Source: Rhizobium sp. RU36D (lineage in GTDB: Bacteria > Pseudomonadota > Alphaproteobacteria > Rhizobiales > Rhizobiaceae). Taken from it: a DNA stretch of 64,000 nt. The stretch is taken from the NCBI RefSeq assembly GCF_900176345.1, contig NZ_FWXU01000021.1, forward strand, positions 1-64,000. The letters run 5' to 3'. The position numbers were made by a program, and so were the translations under genes. Below the pieces are notes generated by a model. It saw nothing but the letters and a program-made list of their open reading frames with translations. It searched no databases and was not told the origin of the DNA. This document shows positions 36,390 through 45,692 of the stretch, one piece after another (positions within the stretch are counted from its first letter, which is position 1; every line of letters begins with the position of its first letter).

Positions 36390-37244
36390 TCAGCCGAGCG
36401 GGCGGCGATATCCCGTCGGCATGGCATAGAGCCAGCCGATCCGCGCCACGGCCGCCTCGAAATCCTCCCGCGCCACCGTCATCGTATGGCCATTGGCATG
36501 CAGAAGGGTCTTTTCGTCCTCCATGATGCCAACATGGCCTTTCCAGAAGACGAGATCGCCACGCATCAACTCTTCGCGAGCAATGGGTGCGCCGAGGCCG
36601 GATGCCTGCATGTCGGAATCGCGCGGCGCCGCATGGCCCGTCATCTGCAAGGCGAGTTGCACGAGGCCGGAGCAATCGATGCCGAGGCCGGAACGACCGC
36701 CCCAGAGATAGGGCGTCTCCAGAAACCGGGCGGCGATGGAGACATAATCATCGCTGACGAAGGTGCCGAGCGGCAGGCAATGGGCGGCGACCACGGCCGT
36801 GCCATCGTCCAACAGAAAATAGCGGGTGCCACGGGTTTCCGCCTCGCCGGTCACGGTCAAGGCGCTGCCCATGGAGAGCGTGCTGACATGGGGGAAACGC
36901 AGTTCCGGTCCGGGATAGAGAAAGGTGCGCGGCACGATCACTTGGTGGGTCGGGGTCGACGCCACCGCGCCGAGGGCTTCATCCGGCAGATAGCCGACAT
37001 AGCCATCCCTCTGGGATTGCACCCAGGCCCAACCGTTGGCGCGATCAAACACCGTGACCGCCTCTCCCAGCAGCAATTGCGTATCGATGCCGCAGCCGGC
37101 ATCCGGGCGAGGCCTGAGCGCCACGAGGGGCACGCGCACACGGGAAGGCTCGCCGGTGACGAAGCGGTCGGCCTCCACCCTGCCCTGCAGGCTGGCATCG
37201 GCAAGGTCGGGACGAAAGGCGTGAAGGCGGCGATCGAGCGTCAT
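36390..37244 (-). CDS. NlpC/P60 family cell-wall hydrolase
   Basis: 284-residue C40 peptidase that would cut peptide stems of peptidoglycan. Residues about 25-160 contain two SH3-like segments (LLGEAVTVFDRANGWAWVQSQRDGYVGYL and a second around GSALTVTGEAETRGTRYFLL). The catalytic domain is C-terminal: Cys in GIDCSGLVQLALQMTG, His in FWKGHVGIMED and His in LLHANGHTM. There is no obvious signal peptide. It follows the MarR-like gene with overlapping signals (TGAGGAAACAG between), so the two form an operon. Confidence 0.92.
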   Translation of the reverse strand: MTLDRRLHAFRPDLADASLQGRVEADRFVTGEPSRVRVPLVALRPRPDAGCGIDTQLLLGEAVTVFDRANGWAWVQSQRDGYVGYLPDEALGAVASTPTHQVIVPRTFLYPGPELRFPHVSTLSMGSALTVTGEAETRGTRYFLLDDGTAVVAAHCLPLGTFVSDDYVSIAARFLETPYLWGGRSGLGIDCSGLVQLALQMTGHAAPRDSDMQASGLGAPIAREELMRGDLVFWKGHVGIMEDEKTLLHANGHTMTVAREDFEAAVARIGWLYAMPTGYRRPLG

Positions 37245-37252
37245 CTGTTTCC

Positions 37253-37603
37253 TCAGGGTTTCAGGCTGCGGCCCTCGGCGATGATGAGATCGCCGATCTT
37301 TTCCAGATAAAGCGCACCGCCGACCGTGCGCTTGATGATGACATTGCGGCGGTCGATATCATCACGCACGCGATCAACCAGGCCCATGGCGCCCATGGTA
37401 TCCAGCGCGCGGGTGATGACCGGCTTGGTGACGCCAAGCGTGGCAGCCAGGCCGCGCACCGTATGCGGCGGCGGCACGAGATAGATATGCAGGAGGATCG
37501 CCATCTGCCGAAGCGTCAGATCGCGGCCATCCTCCCGGATCAGGCGCAGTGCCACTTTGTGCCACAGGCCCAGCGCCTGCGACGCAGTCAACTCGATACC
37601 CAT
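37253..37603 (-). CDS. MarR-like winged-helix regulator
   Basis: 116-residue regulator: LTLRQMAILLHIYLVPPPHTVRGLAATLGVTKPVITRALDTMGAMGLVDRVRDDIDRRNVIIKRTVGG is a compact MarR core with a degenerate wing. It lacks the long dimerisation helices of full MarR proteins. The frame is open far upstream, but that part is antisense to the aminopeptidase gene; the ATG at 37603 begins the conserved domain. It lies upstream of and close to the NlpC/P60 gene (8-nt gap) and probably shares its promoter. Confidence 0.8.
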   Translation of the reverse strand: MGIELTASQALGLWHKVALRLIREDGRDLTLRQMAILLHIYLVPPPHTVRGLAATLGVTKPVITRALDTMGAMGLVDRVRDDIDRRNVIIKRTVGGALYLEKIGDLIIAEGRSLKP

Positions 37604-37688
37604 GGCGGTCCCGCGCCTCGTTACGATACCGTTCCATTTTCGGGCAGCCGGGGGCTCTTGGCAAGAGGTCCCCTGCGCAACGCTGAGG

Positions 37689-39080
37689 TTACCCCGCAAT
37701 CGACCTGATGTGCCGGTAGAGGGCGCGGATGCCCTGGGCCTCGCCGCCGATGGGCGAGTGCGGCCGGTCGACCGGCGCCCAGCCGAAGATATCGAAATGC
37801 ACCCAGCTTGGCGTGCTGGTGACGAAGCGCTTGAGGAACAGGGCCGCGGTGATGGCGCCGGCCATGCCGCCCGAGGGGGCGTTGGTGAGGTCGGCGATCT
37901 GGCTGGTGATGTTCTTCTCGTAGCCCTTGTAGAGGGGCATGCGCCAGAGGGGATCGTCAACCTCGATCGCGGCATCGGACAGGTGATGCGCGAGCGCCTC
38001 GTCGTCGGTGAAGAAGGGCGGCAGGTCCGGGCCAAGCGCCACGCGCGCGGCACCGGTCAGGGTGGCCATGTCGATCAGGAGTTCCGGCGGCTCCTCGTCG
38101 GCCAGCGCCAGCGCGTCTGCCAGGATCAGGCGTCCTTCCGCGTCGGTGTTGTCGATCTGGACCGAAAGCCCCTTGCGGCTGCGATAGACATCGCCGGGAC
38201 GGAAGGAATTGCCCGCGATGGAATTTTCAACGGCCGGCACCAGCACGCGCAGGTCGACCTTGAGCTTGGCGTCCATGATCATGAGCGCGAGGCCCAGCAC
38301 GTTTGCGGCGCCGCCCATGTCCTTCTTCATCAGCAGCATGGAGGCCGATGGCTTGATGTCGAGGCCGCCGGTATCGAAGCAGACGCCCTTGCCCACCAGC
38401 GTGATGCGGCGATGACCCTTCTTGCCCCAGCGCATTTCCAGAAGGCGCGGCGCATGGGCGCTGGCGCGTCCAACCGTGTGGATCAGCGGGAAGTTCTTTT
38501 CCAACAATTCGTCGCCGGTGATGACAGAGACTTCGGCCTTGTAGTGGGCGGCGAGCGCGCGGAAGGCCTGCTCCAGATGCTGCGGACCCATGTCGTTCGT
38601 CGGCGTATTGATGAGGTCGCGCGCCAGGAAGACACCGGCAAGCTGGCGCCGGATCTCCGCTGCGTCGGCATCCTGCGGGATCAGCATGCGTGGTTCCGGC
38701 GGCTTCTTGGTCTTGTAGCGGTCGTAGCTATAGCTGCCGAGCCCATAGCCCAGGAGCAGGCGATTGGCCGTGAGCGGCGCGGTTTCGATGTGCCAATCAC
38801 CGGCCGGAAGGGCGCGGGCGAGCTTGCCCGTCAGGAAAGGCGTATCGGAAGGGCTGGTGCCGAGGCCGAATAGGGCGCCGCCGAGATGGCCATCGTCAGT
38901 GGGGATGAGCAGAAGCGAGCCTGACTCCGCCTTGAAACCCGCCTTGCGGGCCCAATCCAGCGCCAGGGGATCGATGGCGCCGGTCTCGATATGGGCGGGC
39001 GTGACGGCAAACACGGGAAGTGTCTTGCCACCTTTCGTGCCGAAGGGGCTCGGCCTCTCAATATACTGGTAGTGTGGCAT
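37689..39080 (-). CDS. M17 leucyl aminopeptidase family protein
   Basis: 463-residue two-metal aminopeptidase. The N-terminal domain (1-165) is variable; the C-terminal domain holds the M17 signatures: VGKGVCFDTGGLDIKPSASMLLMKKDMGGAANVLG (metal-binding Lys and Asp, here GKGVCFDTGG), NTDAEGRLILADAL (the NTDAEGR motif) and LIDMATLTGAARVALG. It would act in cytosolic peptide turnover. It is shorter than PepA (about 500) and close to the PepB-like subgroup. GGGAGAG precedes the ATG. Confidence 0.92.
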   Translation of the reverse strand: MPHYQYIERPSPFGTKGGKTLPVFAVTPAHIETGAIDPLALDWARKAGFKAESGSLLLIPTDDGHLGGALFGLGTSPSDTPFLTGKLARALPAGDWHIETAPLTANRLLLGYGLGSYSYDRYKTKKPPEPRMLIPQDADAAEIRRQLAGVFLARDLINTPTNDMGPQHLEQAFRALAAHYKAEVSVITGDELLEKNFPLIHTVGRASAHAPRLLEMRWGKKGHRRITLVGKGVCFDTGGLDIKPSASMLLMKKDMGGAANVLGLALMIMDAKLKVDLRVLVPAVENSIAGNSFRPGDVYRSRKGLSVQIDNTDAEGRLILADALALADEEPPELLIDMATLTGAARVALGPDLPPFFTDDEALAHHLSDAAIEVDDPLWRMPLYKGYEKNITSQIADLTNAPSGGMAGAITAALFLKRFVTSTPSWVHFDIFGWAPVDRPHSPIGGEAQGIRALYRHIRSIAG

Positions 39081-39116
39081 GACAGTTCTCTCCCGACATC
39101 GATATGTGAGCTGAAA

Positions 39117-39131
39117 TTAACATTCCGTTAG
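39117..39131. promoter_or_regulatory. CtrA-like box TTAA-N7-TTAG before tadD
   Basis: TTAACATTCCGTTAG matches the alphaproteobacterial CtrA consensus TTAA-N7-TTAA at all but the last base. It lies about 90 bases before the tadD start. CtrA is known to control flp pilin genes in Caulobacter; a role here is inference. Confidence 0.4.
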
Positions 39132-39219
39132 GGTTAACAGATTATTGCTTGAGTGGAGATTGCGCCGTCGCTTCGAACTCCCTGCGACCGGCCTGACATG
39201 GGCAATCGGGAACCACATC

Positions 39220-40041
39220 ATGACCGCAAGGCAGCAGAACACCACTCTTCTCAGCAAAGTCCAGATGGCTGGCAGCCTGTGCCTCGTGCTGGCCGCCTTG
39301 AGCCTGTCAGGATGCGCGACGGGCCAGGACAGGATGACGACCGGCTCCGTGCCGAAGATGTCCAAGCCCTTGAACCAGATGACCGGTTCCGAACTTGCAG
39401 GCGCTGCAGACTCCATCGGTCGGGCCTACGAGAAAAACCCCAAGAACCGGGATACCGGCCTTGCCTATGCCAATGTGTTGATGATGACCGGACGGGAAAC
39501 CCAGGCGCTGGCGGTGATGCAGCAGGTCGCGATCAACCATCCGCGCGACCGCGACGTGCTGGCCGCCTATGGCAAGGCGCAAGCCGCCGCAGGCCAGCTC
39601 GAACAGGCGCTCGGCACCATCAGCCGCGCGCAGACGCCTGACCGGCCGGACTGGCGCCTCTATTCGGCGGAAGGCGCCGTGCTCGATCAACTCGGCCGCA
39701 GCGCCGATGCCCGGGCAAAATATCGCCAGGCGCTGGATATCATGCCGAACGAGCCGTCGGTGCTTTCCAACCTCGGCATGTCCTATGTGCTGAGCGGCGA
39801 CCTGAAAATGGCGGAAACCTATCTTCAGCAAGCCATTGCCCAGCCGGGCGCCGACAGCCGGGTGCGGCAGAACCTGGCGCTGGTCGTGGGCCTGCAGGGC
39901 CGTTTCGCCGAGGCCGAACAGATCGCCCGGCGCGAGCTCACCCAGCAACAGGCCGACGCCAATGTCGCCTATCTGCGCAGCATGATGACCCAGCAGAACG
40001 CCTGGCAGAAGCTGAAGGGCAAGGACGGCAAGCAGGGATAG
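39220..40041 (+). CDS. tadD: TadD-like TPR lipoprotein
   Basis: 273-residue outer-membrane lipoprotein needed for Tad secretin and pilus assembly. Signal peptide with lipobox LSLSGCATG (Cys near residue 32). The mature part has about five tetratricopeptide repeats (ARAYEKNPKNRDTGLAYANVLMMTG-like units; AKYRQALDIMPNEPSVLSNLGMSYVLSGD; AETYLQQAIAQPGADSRVRQNLALVVGLQGRFAEAEQ). The ATG at 39220 begins the signal peptide; the frame opens earlier. It is on the strand opposite to the tad operon, separated from it by a LysE gene. It shares an MTTGS motif with CpaD just after the lipidated Cys. Confidence 0.88.
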   Translation: MTARQQNTTLLSKVQMAGSLCLVLAALSLSGCATGQDRMTTGSVPKMSKPLNQMTGSELAGAADSIGRAYEKNPKNRDTGLAYANVLMMTGRETQALAVMQQVAINHPRDRDVLAAYGKAQAAAGQLEQALGTISRAQTPDRPDWRLYSAEGAVLDQLGRSADARAKYRQALDIMPNEPSVLSNLGMSYVLSGDLKMAETYLQQAIAQPGADSRVRQNLALVVGLQGRFAEAEQIARRELTQQQADANVAYLRSMMTQQNAWQKLKGKDGKQG

Positions 40042-40043
40042 CG

Positions 40044-40685
40044 TCAGCCGAGCCTGACGCCGAGGCCATCAAGCGCCAGGCGCAAGCCCAGTCCGCCCAG
40101 CACGACGCCGACAGCACGGTCGATCCAGGCTTTTGCCCTGAGATAGGCCTGCTTGGGCCAGGGAGCCGAAAAGACCAGCGCAACGGCCGCATACCAGCCT
40201 GCTTCGACTGCGAAAATGGCCGGCAGCAGCGCGGCCATCAGCCAGAGCGGTGGATCCTGCGGCAGGAGGGCGGCAAAAATGCTGCCATAGACCACGATCG
40301 TCTTGGGATTGCTGAGTTGAACCAGCGCGCCGGTGCGCAGGGATCGAAACACGCTGCCCATGCCCGACGGTTCAGACGAGGCCGCGCCGATCGGGGCCGT
40401 GGCGCCACGGACAATCCGGATGGCGAGATAGACGAGGTAGAGCCCCCCGCAGATCTTCAGCAGGCGGAAGATCCATTCGGCCTGTTGCAGAACCGCCGTC
40501 AGGCCGCCCAGGGCCAGGCCTGCCAGCACGGCGCCACCCAAGCCCATGCCGAGCGCTGCCGCCAATCCTTCGGCACGAGAACCGGAAATCGATATCCTGC
40601 TCACCAGGGCAAAACTCGGCCCAGGACTGATCGCGCCAAGAAATATGGCGCCGATAATGCTCAAAAATGCGAGATAGGCTGACAT
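40044..40685 (-). CDS. LysE-family exporter
   Basis: 213-residue exporter with about six membrane segments. The PGP motif is in IFLGAISPGPSFALVSRISIS and the NPK motif in GALVQLSNPKTIVVYGSIF. Family members export amino acids such as threonine or homoserine lactones. The ATG at 40685 follows GGAG. It sits between tadD and tadC but has no evident link with pilus formation. Its stop lies two bases from the tadD stop. Confidence 0.88.
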   Translation of the reverse strand: MSAYLAFLSIIGAIFLGAISPGPSFALVSRISISGSRAEGLAAALGMGLGGAVLAGLALGGLTAVLQQAEWIFRLLKICGGLYLVYLAIRIVRGATAPIGAASSEPSGMGSVFRSLRTGALVQLSNPKTIVVYGSIFAALLPQDPPLWLMAALLPAIFAVEAGWYAAVALVFSAPWPKQAYLRAKAWIDRAVGVVLGGLGLRLALDGLGVRLG

Positions 40686-40815
40686 GGTGCATCTCCAAGA
40701 GGGGTGATGCCCAGGCGAGCGGCGCTTCAAGCTGCGCTCCCCGATGGTGGCCCATCTCTATCGCCAGTCACGCAGGGCCAAAACCTAGCATGGGCACCGC
40801 TGCGCGACAACGGCC

Positions 40816-41802
40816 TCAGAACCGGTCTGATACCTGGATGCCGGCGGGGCCGAGGATGACGGCGATCAGCACGGGCAGGAAGAACAGGATCATCGGCACG
40901 GTGAGCTTGGGCGGCAGGGCGGCGGCCTTCTTTTCTGCCTCGTTCATGCGCTCGTCGCGGCCTTCCTGCGCCAGAACGCGAAGCGCGGTCGCAATCGGCG
41001 TACCGTAGCGTTCGGCCTGGATGAGCGCCTGGGTGACGCTTTTCACCCCTTCCAACTGGGTGCGGATGCCGAGGTTTTCGAAGGCGGTGCGGCGATCCTG
41101 CAGGAAGGAAAGCTCGGCCGTCGTGAGCACCATTTCCTCGGCGAGTTCCGGCGACTGGGCGGCGATTTCCTCGGCCACGCGGCGCATGGCGGCTTCGATC
41201 GAAATACCCGATTCGACGCAGATCAGCATCAGGTCCAGCGCATCAGGCCAGGCGCGGCGGATCGAGTGCTGCCGCTTGTTCATGCGGTTGGTGACATAGA
41301 TGTTCGGCAGGTAGAACCCGACATAACCGCCGAGAATGGTGACGAACATGCGGATCGGGAATGGCCGGTCGGCGAGATTGCCGAGCACGAAGATCCACAC
41401 CGCCGTCAGCGCCATGACCACGAAAGGCAAGAGGAACCGGGCCAGCAGGAACATGTTGAGGGCGTTTTGCGAGCGAAAGCCCGCGGCACGCAGCTTCAGG
41501 ATCGTCGCGTCATCCACGAGCGCCTTGCGAAGGTTGAACTTTTCGACGATCTGCCGGACCGACTGGTTGTTGGTGGCCCTGAGCGAGGCCTTGTTGGCAT
41601 TATGCTCGGCATTCATGCGGGCGCGCTCGCGGGCGCGGATCATTTCGCGCTCCGTCGACACCGCTTTCATGCGCTTGTCGAGATCACCGCGCTCCAGATA
41701 GGGCAGCGCCAGGGAATAGAAGGTGCCGAAGACGGCGATCGCGACGAGAACCGCCACGATCATGCCGGGATCGGTCAGCATTGCAGCCAGTTCCTTGGTC
41801 AT
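40816..41802 (-). CDS. tadC: Tad pilus inner-membrane protein TadC
   Basis: 328-residue inner-membrane platform protein with a T2SSF domain in the C-terminal half (RRAWPDALDLMLICVESGISIEAAMRRVAEEIAAQSPELAEEMVLTTAELSF). It has about four membrane segments; a charged cytoplasmic stretch at residues 38-65 would meet the ATPase. Last gene of the pilA-tadC unit, starting 12 bases after the tadB stop. Works with TadB to polymerise Flp pilin. Confidence 0.93.
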   Translation of the reverse strand: MTKELAAMLTDPGMIVAVLVAIAVFGTFYSLALPYLERGDLDKRMKAVSTEREMIRARERARMNAEHNANKASLRATNNQSVRQIVEKFNLRKALVDDATILKLRAAGFRSQNALNMFLLARFLLPFVVMALTAVWIFVLGNLADRPFPIRMFVTILGGYVGFYLPNIYVTNRMNKRQHSIRRAWPDALDLMLICVESGISIEAAMRRVAEEIAAQSPELAEEMVLTTAELSFLQDRRTAFENLGIRTQLEGVKSVTQALIQAERYGTPIATALRVLAQEGRDERMNEAEKKAAALPPKLTVPMILFFLPVLIAVILGPAGIQVSDRF

Positions 41803-41814
41803 GCCGTCTTCTCC

Positions 41815-42828
41815 CTAGATGTCGAAATTGATCATGTTGCGCATGACAAGAATGCCGATGGTCATCCACACGCCGGATACGGCCATGATCAGGTGGCCGC
41901 GCGGGTCGGTGAACAGGACCATGATGTAGCCAGGCGAGGTGAGGAACACGAGCAGCGCAACGATGAAGGGCAGCGCGCCGATGATGACGGCCGACGCCTT
42001 GGCCTCCATGGAGAGCGCCTGCACCTTGGCCTTCATCTTCTTGCGGTCGCGCAGCACGCGCGAGAGATTGCCGAGCGCCTCGGACAGGTTACCCCCGGCC
42101 TGGCTCTGGATCGCAATCACGATCGAGAAGAAATTGATTTCCGGCAGCGGCATGGTGATCAGCATGCGCTGGCAGGCCTCGGGAATGCTGAGGCCCACCT
42201 GCTGGGACTCGAGCACGCGCTTGAACTCGGACTTGACCGGCTCCTGGCCATCGGCCGCGATCAGCCTTATGGCGTCGTTGAGCGGCAGGCCCGACTTGAT
42301 GGAGCGCACCATGACGTCGAGTGAATTCGGAAATTCGTTCAGGAAGGCCGTTTGCCGGCGGGAGATGAGGAAGCCGACAAACCAGCGCGGCAGGCCAATG
42401 GCCATGACGAAGCCGATGCCGGCAACCGCGACCAGCGGCAGGCCGAAAATGAAGGAAAAGGCCGCCATGACAAGCCCGAAGACGGCGCTGAACAGGTAAA
42501 ACCTGGCGGGAGAGAGTGACAGGCCGGCCTGGGAGAGCTTGGCCTTCATGGTCGTTGCCGCATTCTTGCGGCTCTTTTCCTGCTGCTTGCTTTCCAGTTC
42601 CTTCAGCGAATCCTGCACGGATTTGCGTCGCTTGGAGACTTCCTGCACCCGGTCGCGGGCGGCCTTGACCTTCACATGGTCGGTTTCGGCCGATTTGACC
42701 CTGTTGATGCGGTTCGCGGTCTTCTTCTCGACCTCAATGCGCGAGAACATCAGGCCATAGGCGACCGCGCCCGCAGCGACGGCGACCAGCGCGATGATGC
42801 CCAATATCTCGATCGGAAGTCCGAACAT
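41815..42828 (-). CDS. tadB: Tad pilus inner-membrane protein TadB
   Basis: 337-residue T2SSF-domain platform protein. Residues about 30-110 form a highly charged cytoplasmic arm (KVKAARDRVQEVSKRRKSVQDSLKELESKQQEKSRK). The T2SSF core follows (FPNSLDVMVRSIKSGLPLNDAIRLIAADGQEPVKSEFKRVLESQQVGLSIPEACQRM; QSQAGGNLSEALGNLSRVLRDRKKMKAKV), with membrane segments on both sides. It lies between cpaF and tadC with 5- and 12-base gaps. Confidence 0.94.
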   Translation of the reverse strand: MFGLPIEILGIIALVAVAAGAVAYGLMFSRIEVEKKTANRINRVKSAETDHVKVKAARDRVQEVSKRRKSVQDSLKELESKQQEKSRKNAATTMKAKLSQAGLSLSPARFYLFSAVFGLVMAAFSFIFGLPLVAVAGIGFVMAIGLPRWFVGFLISRRQTAFLNEFPNSLDVMVRSIKSGLPLNDAIRLIAADGQEPVKSEFKRVLESQQVGLSIPEACQRMLITMPLPEINFFSIVIAIQSQAGGNLSEALGNLSRVLRDRKKMKAKVQALSMEAKASAVIIGALPFIVALLVFLTSPGYIMVLFTDPRGHLIMAVSGVWMTIGILVMRNMINFDI

Positions 42829-42833
42829 GACCG

Positions 42834-44333
42834 CTATACCCCGCCGCCCTTCTGTTCCATGGCATCCAGGGCCGCCGCCAGACGGCGTTCCTCATTGTAG
42901 TAGCGCGCCCGGTCCCAAAAATGCGGCTTGCCGATGCCGGTCGACATGTGCCGGCCGATGATGCGGCCGCTGGCATCCTCGCCATCGATCTCGTAGCGCA
43001 TCAGGTCCTGGGTGATGATGACGTCGCCTTCCATACCGATCACCTCGGTGATGTGGGTGATGCGGCGGGAACCATCACGCAGGCGGGCGGCCTGGATGAT
43101 GACATCGATGGAACCGGCGATGATTTCGCGGACCGTCTTGGCCGGCAGGCTGAAGCCGCCCATGGCGATCATCGATTCCATACGCGACAGGCATTCGCGC
43201 GGGGTGTTGGCGTGGATCGTACCCATGGAGCCGTCGTGGCCGGTGTTCATGGCCTGCAACAGGTCGAAGACCTCCGGTCCGCGCACTTCGCCGACGATGA
43301 TGCGTTCGGGGCGCATGCGCAGGCAGTTCTTGACGAGGTCACGCATGGTGATCTCGCCTTCGCCTTCGATGTTCGGCGGACGGGTTTCGAGACGCACCAC
43401 ATGGGGCTGCTGCAGCTGCAGTTCGGCGGTGTCCTCGCAGGTGATGACACGCTCGTCGGCATCGATGTAGCCGGTGAGGCAGTTCAACAGCGTGGTCTTG
43501 CCGGAGCCGGTACCGCCTGAGATGACGACATTGCAGCGAACGCGGCCGATGATCTGCAGGACCTCGGCGCCCTCGGGTGTGATGGCGCCGAAACGCACGA
43601 GCTGGTCGAGCTTCAGCTTGTCCTTCTTGAACTTGCGGATGGTGAGCGCCGGACCGTCGATGGCAAGCGGCGGCGCGATGACGTTGACGCGCGAACCGTC
43701 GGGAAGGCGGGCGTCGCAGATCGGCGAGCTTTCATCGACGCGGCGGCCGACCTGGCTGACGATGCGCTGGCAGATGGACAGGAGCTGCTGGTTGTCGCGG
43801 AACCGGATTTCCGATTCGATGGTTTTGCCGCCCACTTCGATGAAGGTCTGGCCGGCGCCGTTGACCATGATGTCGGCGATGTCGTCGCGGGCCAGCAGCG
43901 GCTCCAGCGGGCCATAACCCAGCACGTCGTTGCAGATATCCTCGAGCAGTTCCTCCTGCTCGGAGATCGACATCGCGAAATTCTTGATCGTGATGATGTC
44001 GTTGACGATGTCGCGGATTTCCTCGCGAGCGCTCTCACCATCAAGCTTGGCGAGCTGCGACAGGTCGATCGTATCGATCAGCGCCGAGAAGACCTGCGAT
44101 TTGGTGTCGTAGTAATCCTGGGTGCGCGGCGGGCGCTTGCGTGCGGCGGCCGCCGGCGCCTGCATCGACGGGGGTGTCACCTGCTGGCGGACGGGCTCCT
44201 CGCGCATCGGCTCGACCGGTGCGCCCATGCGGGCGGCCGGAGCCTGGACGGACGGCGGCATTGCCGCCGGCGGCGCCGTCGTGACGCCACCCCCGCCCTT
44301 GCCAAATCCATCGCTTCCGCGTTTGCCAAACAT
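42834..44333 (-). CDS. cpaF: Tad pilus ATPase CpaF/TadA
   Basis: 499-residue hexameric secretion ATPase that powers Flp pilus assembly. The first 70 residues are a low-complexity Gly/Pro/Ala segment. Catalytic motifs are Walker A GGTGSGKT (273-280), the Asp box CEDTAELQL, the LETRPPN switch, and Walker B with His box VGEVRGPEVFDLLQAMNTGHDGSMGTIHAN. It lies between cpaE (45-base gap) and tadB (5-base gap). Full family length. Confidence 0.97.
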   Translation of the reverse strand: MFGKRGSDGFGKGGGGVTTAPPAAMPPSVQAPAARMGAPVEPMREEPVRQQVTPPSMQAPAAAARKRPPRTQDYYDTKSQVFSALIDTIDLSQLAKLDGESAREEIRDIVNDIITIKNFAMSISEQEELLEDICNDVLGYGPLEPLLARDDIADIMVNGAGQTFIEVGGKTIESEIRFRDNQQLLSICQRIVSQVGRRVDESSPICDARLPDGSRVNVIAPPLAIDGPALTIRKFKKDKLKLDQLVRFGAITPEGAEVLQIIGRVRCNVVISGGTGSGKTTLLNCLTGYIDADERVITCEDTAELQLQQPHVVRLETRPPNIEGEGEITMRDLVKNCLRMRPERIIVGEVRGPEVFDLLQAMNTGHDGSMGTIHANTPRECLSRMESMIAMGGFSLPAKTVREIIAGSIDVIIQAARLRDGSRRITHITEVIGMEGDVIITQDLMRYEIDGEDASGRIIGRHMSTGIGKPHFWDRARYYNEERRLAAALDAMEQKGGGV

Positions 44334-44378
44334 GCCGTTACCTATTTCCTACCATGTGCAGACGAGAGATCAGCAAAG

Positions 44379-45671
44379 TCATTTCTTGCGGCCGAGCAGG
44401 CTCAGCATCTTTCCGAGCCCGCCTTTCTTTTCCTTCTTCAGCCTGACGCGTCCCGTCACCAGATGGGCAATCTGCGAGAAGATCTCGGCCGTCGGCGACT
44501 TCGCGTCGATTTCGGAGATCATGCGGCCGCTATTGGCGGCATTGCCGAAGAGCTGGACGTCAAAGGGAATGATGGCGACCGGATCCACTTCCAGCGGCTC
44601 GAAGAAGTCGTTCGGCGCGATCTCCGGCCGCTTGGGCATGCCCACCTGGTTCAGGATGAAATGCGGCGTCTTGTCGTTGGGCCTCAGCTTCTTCAGCGCG
44701 TCCAACATGTTCTTGGCGTTGCGCAGGTTGGCGAGATCGGGCGCGCAGGTGATCACCACCTCGTCGGCATCCGACAGGACCGAGCGGGTCCAGTCGGACC
44801 AGACATGCGGCACGTCCAGCACCGTGACAGGCGCACTGCGCTGCAGGAGCTCCATGACCGGATGAAAGGCCATGCGGTCGAAATCATAGGCGCGGTCCAG
44901 CAGCGAGGGTGCGGCGAGTAGCGACAGGTTTTGCGAGCAGGTGGTCAGGAGGCGATCGAGGAAGACCTCGTCCAGTCGATCAGGCGAAAACACCGCCTCG
45001 GCCATGCCCTGGGCGGGGTCCTGGTCGAAATCGATATTGGCGGTGCCATAGGGCAGATCGAGGTCTGCCAGGATCGTTTCGGTGGAGAAGAGGCTGGAGA
45101 TCGAAAAGGCGCAGTTGTGCGAGATGGTGGAAGAGCCCACGCCGCCCTTGGCACCGATGAAGGCGACGGTGCGGCCGAGCGGCTCGGCTTCGGGATCGAC
45201 GAAGATGGCCGCCACGGCGCCGAGGACATCGGCCATGGAAACGGGTGCCACCATGTATTCCGAGATGCCATTGCGGATCAGCGCCCGGTAGAGCGGGATA
45301 TCATTGTAGCGGCCGATGATGATGACGCGGGTGGAGGGATCGCAGACCTCCGCCAGCGGCGACAGCTCCTCCATCAGGTTGGCTGGCTCGGCATCGGTTT
45401 CGAGAATGATCAGGTTCGGCGTCGGCGACGACGAGAACATGTTGGCGGCGGCGGACACATTGCCATTGGTGATCCTGAGGCTGACCTTGGCCATGCGCCG
45501 GTCCTGTCCGCATTTTTCCATGACCCGAAGAATGGGCTCGGACATGCAGAACGCGTGGATCGAGATACGCGGAAGCGGACGCAGGGATTCGAGATCGCCT
45601 GTCGCTGCCGCTTCCGTCTGGGCATGGCGCCCGTCCTGTCGGGGCTGGATATCGTAGTCGATCGCGGTCAT
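44379..45671 (-). CDS. cpaE: pilus localisation ATPase CpaE/TadZ
   Basis: 430-residue MinD/ParA-like protein that places the Tad machine at the cell pole. Residues about 60-155 form a receiver-like domain without an evident phosphorylation Asp (PNLIILETDAEPANLMEEL). The deviant Walker A is GAKGGVGSS (173-181), followed by ADLDLPYGTANIDFDQDPAQG and DVPHVWSDWTRSVLSDADEVVITCAPDLANLRNAKN. It lies between cpaD and cpaF and is co-oriented with them. Confidence 0.94.
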   Translation of the reverse strand: MTAIDYDIQPRQDGRHAQTEAAATGDLESLRPLPRISIHAFCMSEPILRVMEKCGQDRRMAKVSLRITNGNVSAAANMFSSSPTPNLIILETDAEPANLMEELSPLAEVCDPSTRVIIIGRYNDIPLYRALIRNGISEYMVAPVSMADVLGAVAAIFVDPEAEPLGRTVAFIGAKGGVGSSTISHNCAFSISSLFSTETILADLDLPYGTANIDFDQDPAQGMAEAVFSPDRLDEVFLDRLLTTCSQNLSLLAAPSLLDRAYDFDRMAFHPVMELLQRSAPVTVLDVPHVWSDWTRSVLSDADEVVITCAPDLANLRNAKNMLDALKKLRPNDKTPHFILNQVGMPKRPEIAPNDFFEPLEVDPVAIIPFDVQLFGNAANSGRMISEIDAKSPTAEIFSQIAHLVTGRVRLKKEKKGGLGKMLSLLGRKK

Positions 45672-45692
45672 GGTCTCTGATCCCGATTCCCG

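Noticed and set aside
37604-38053. N-terminal extension of the MarR-like gene frame
   Set aside because: The extension is antisense to the M17 aminopeptidase and lacks any domain; the real start is the ATG at 37603.
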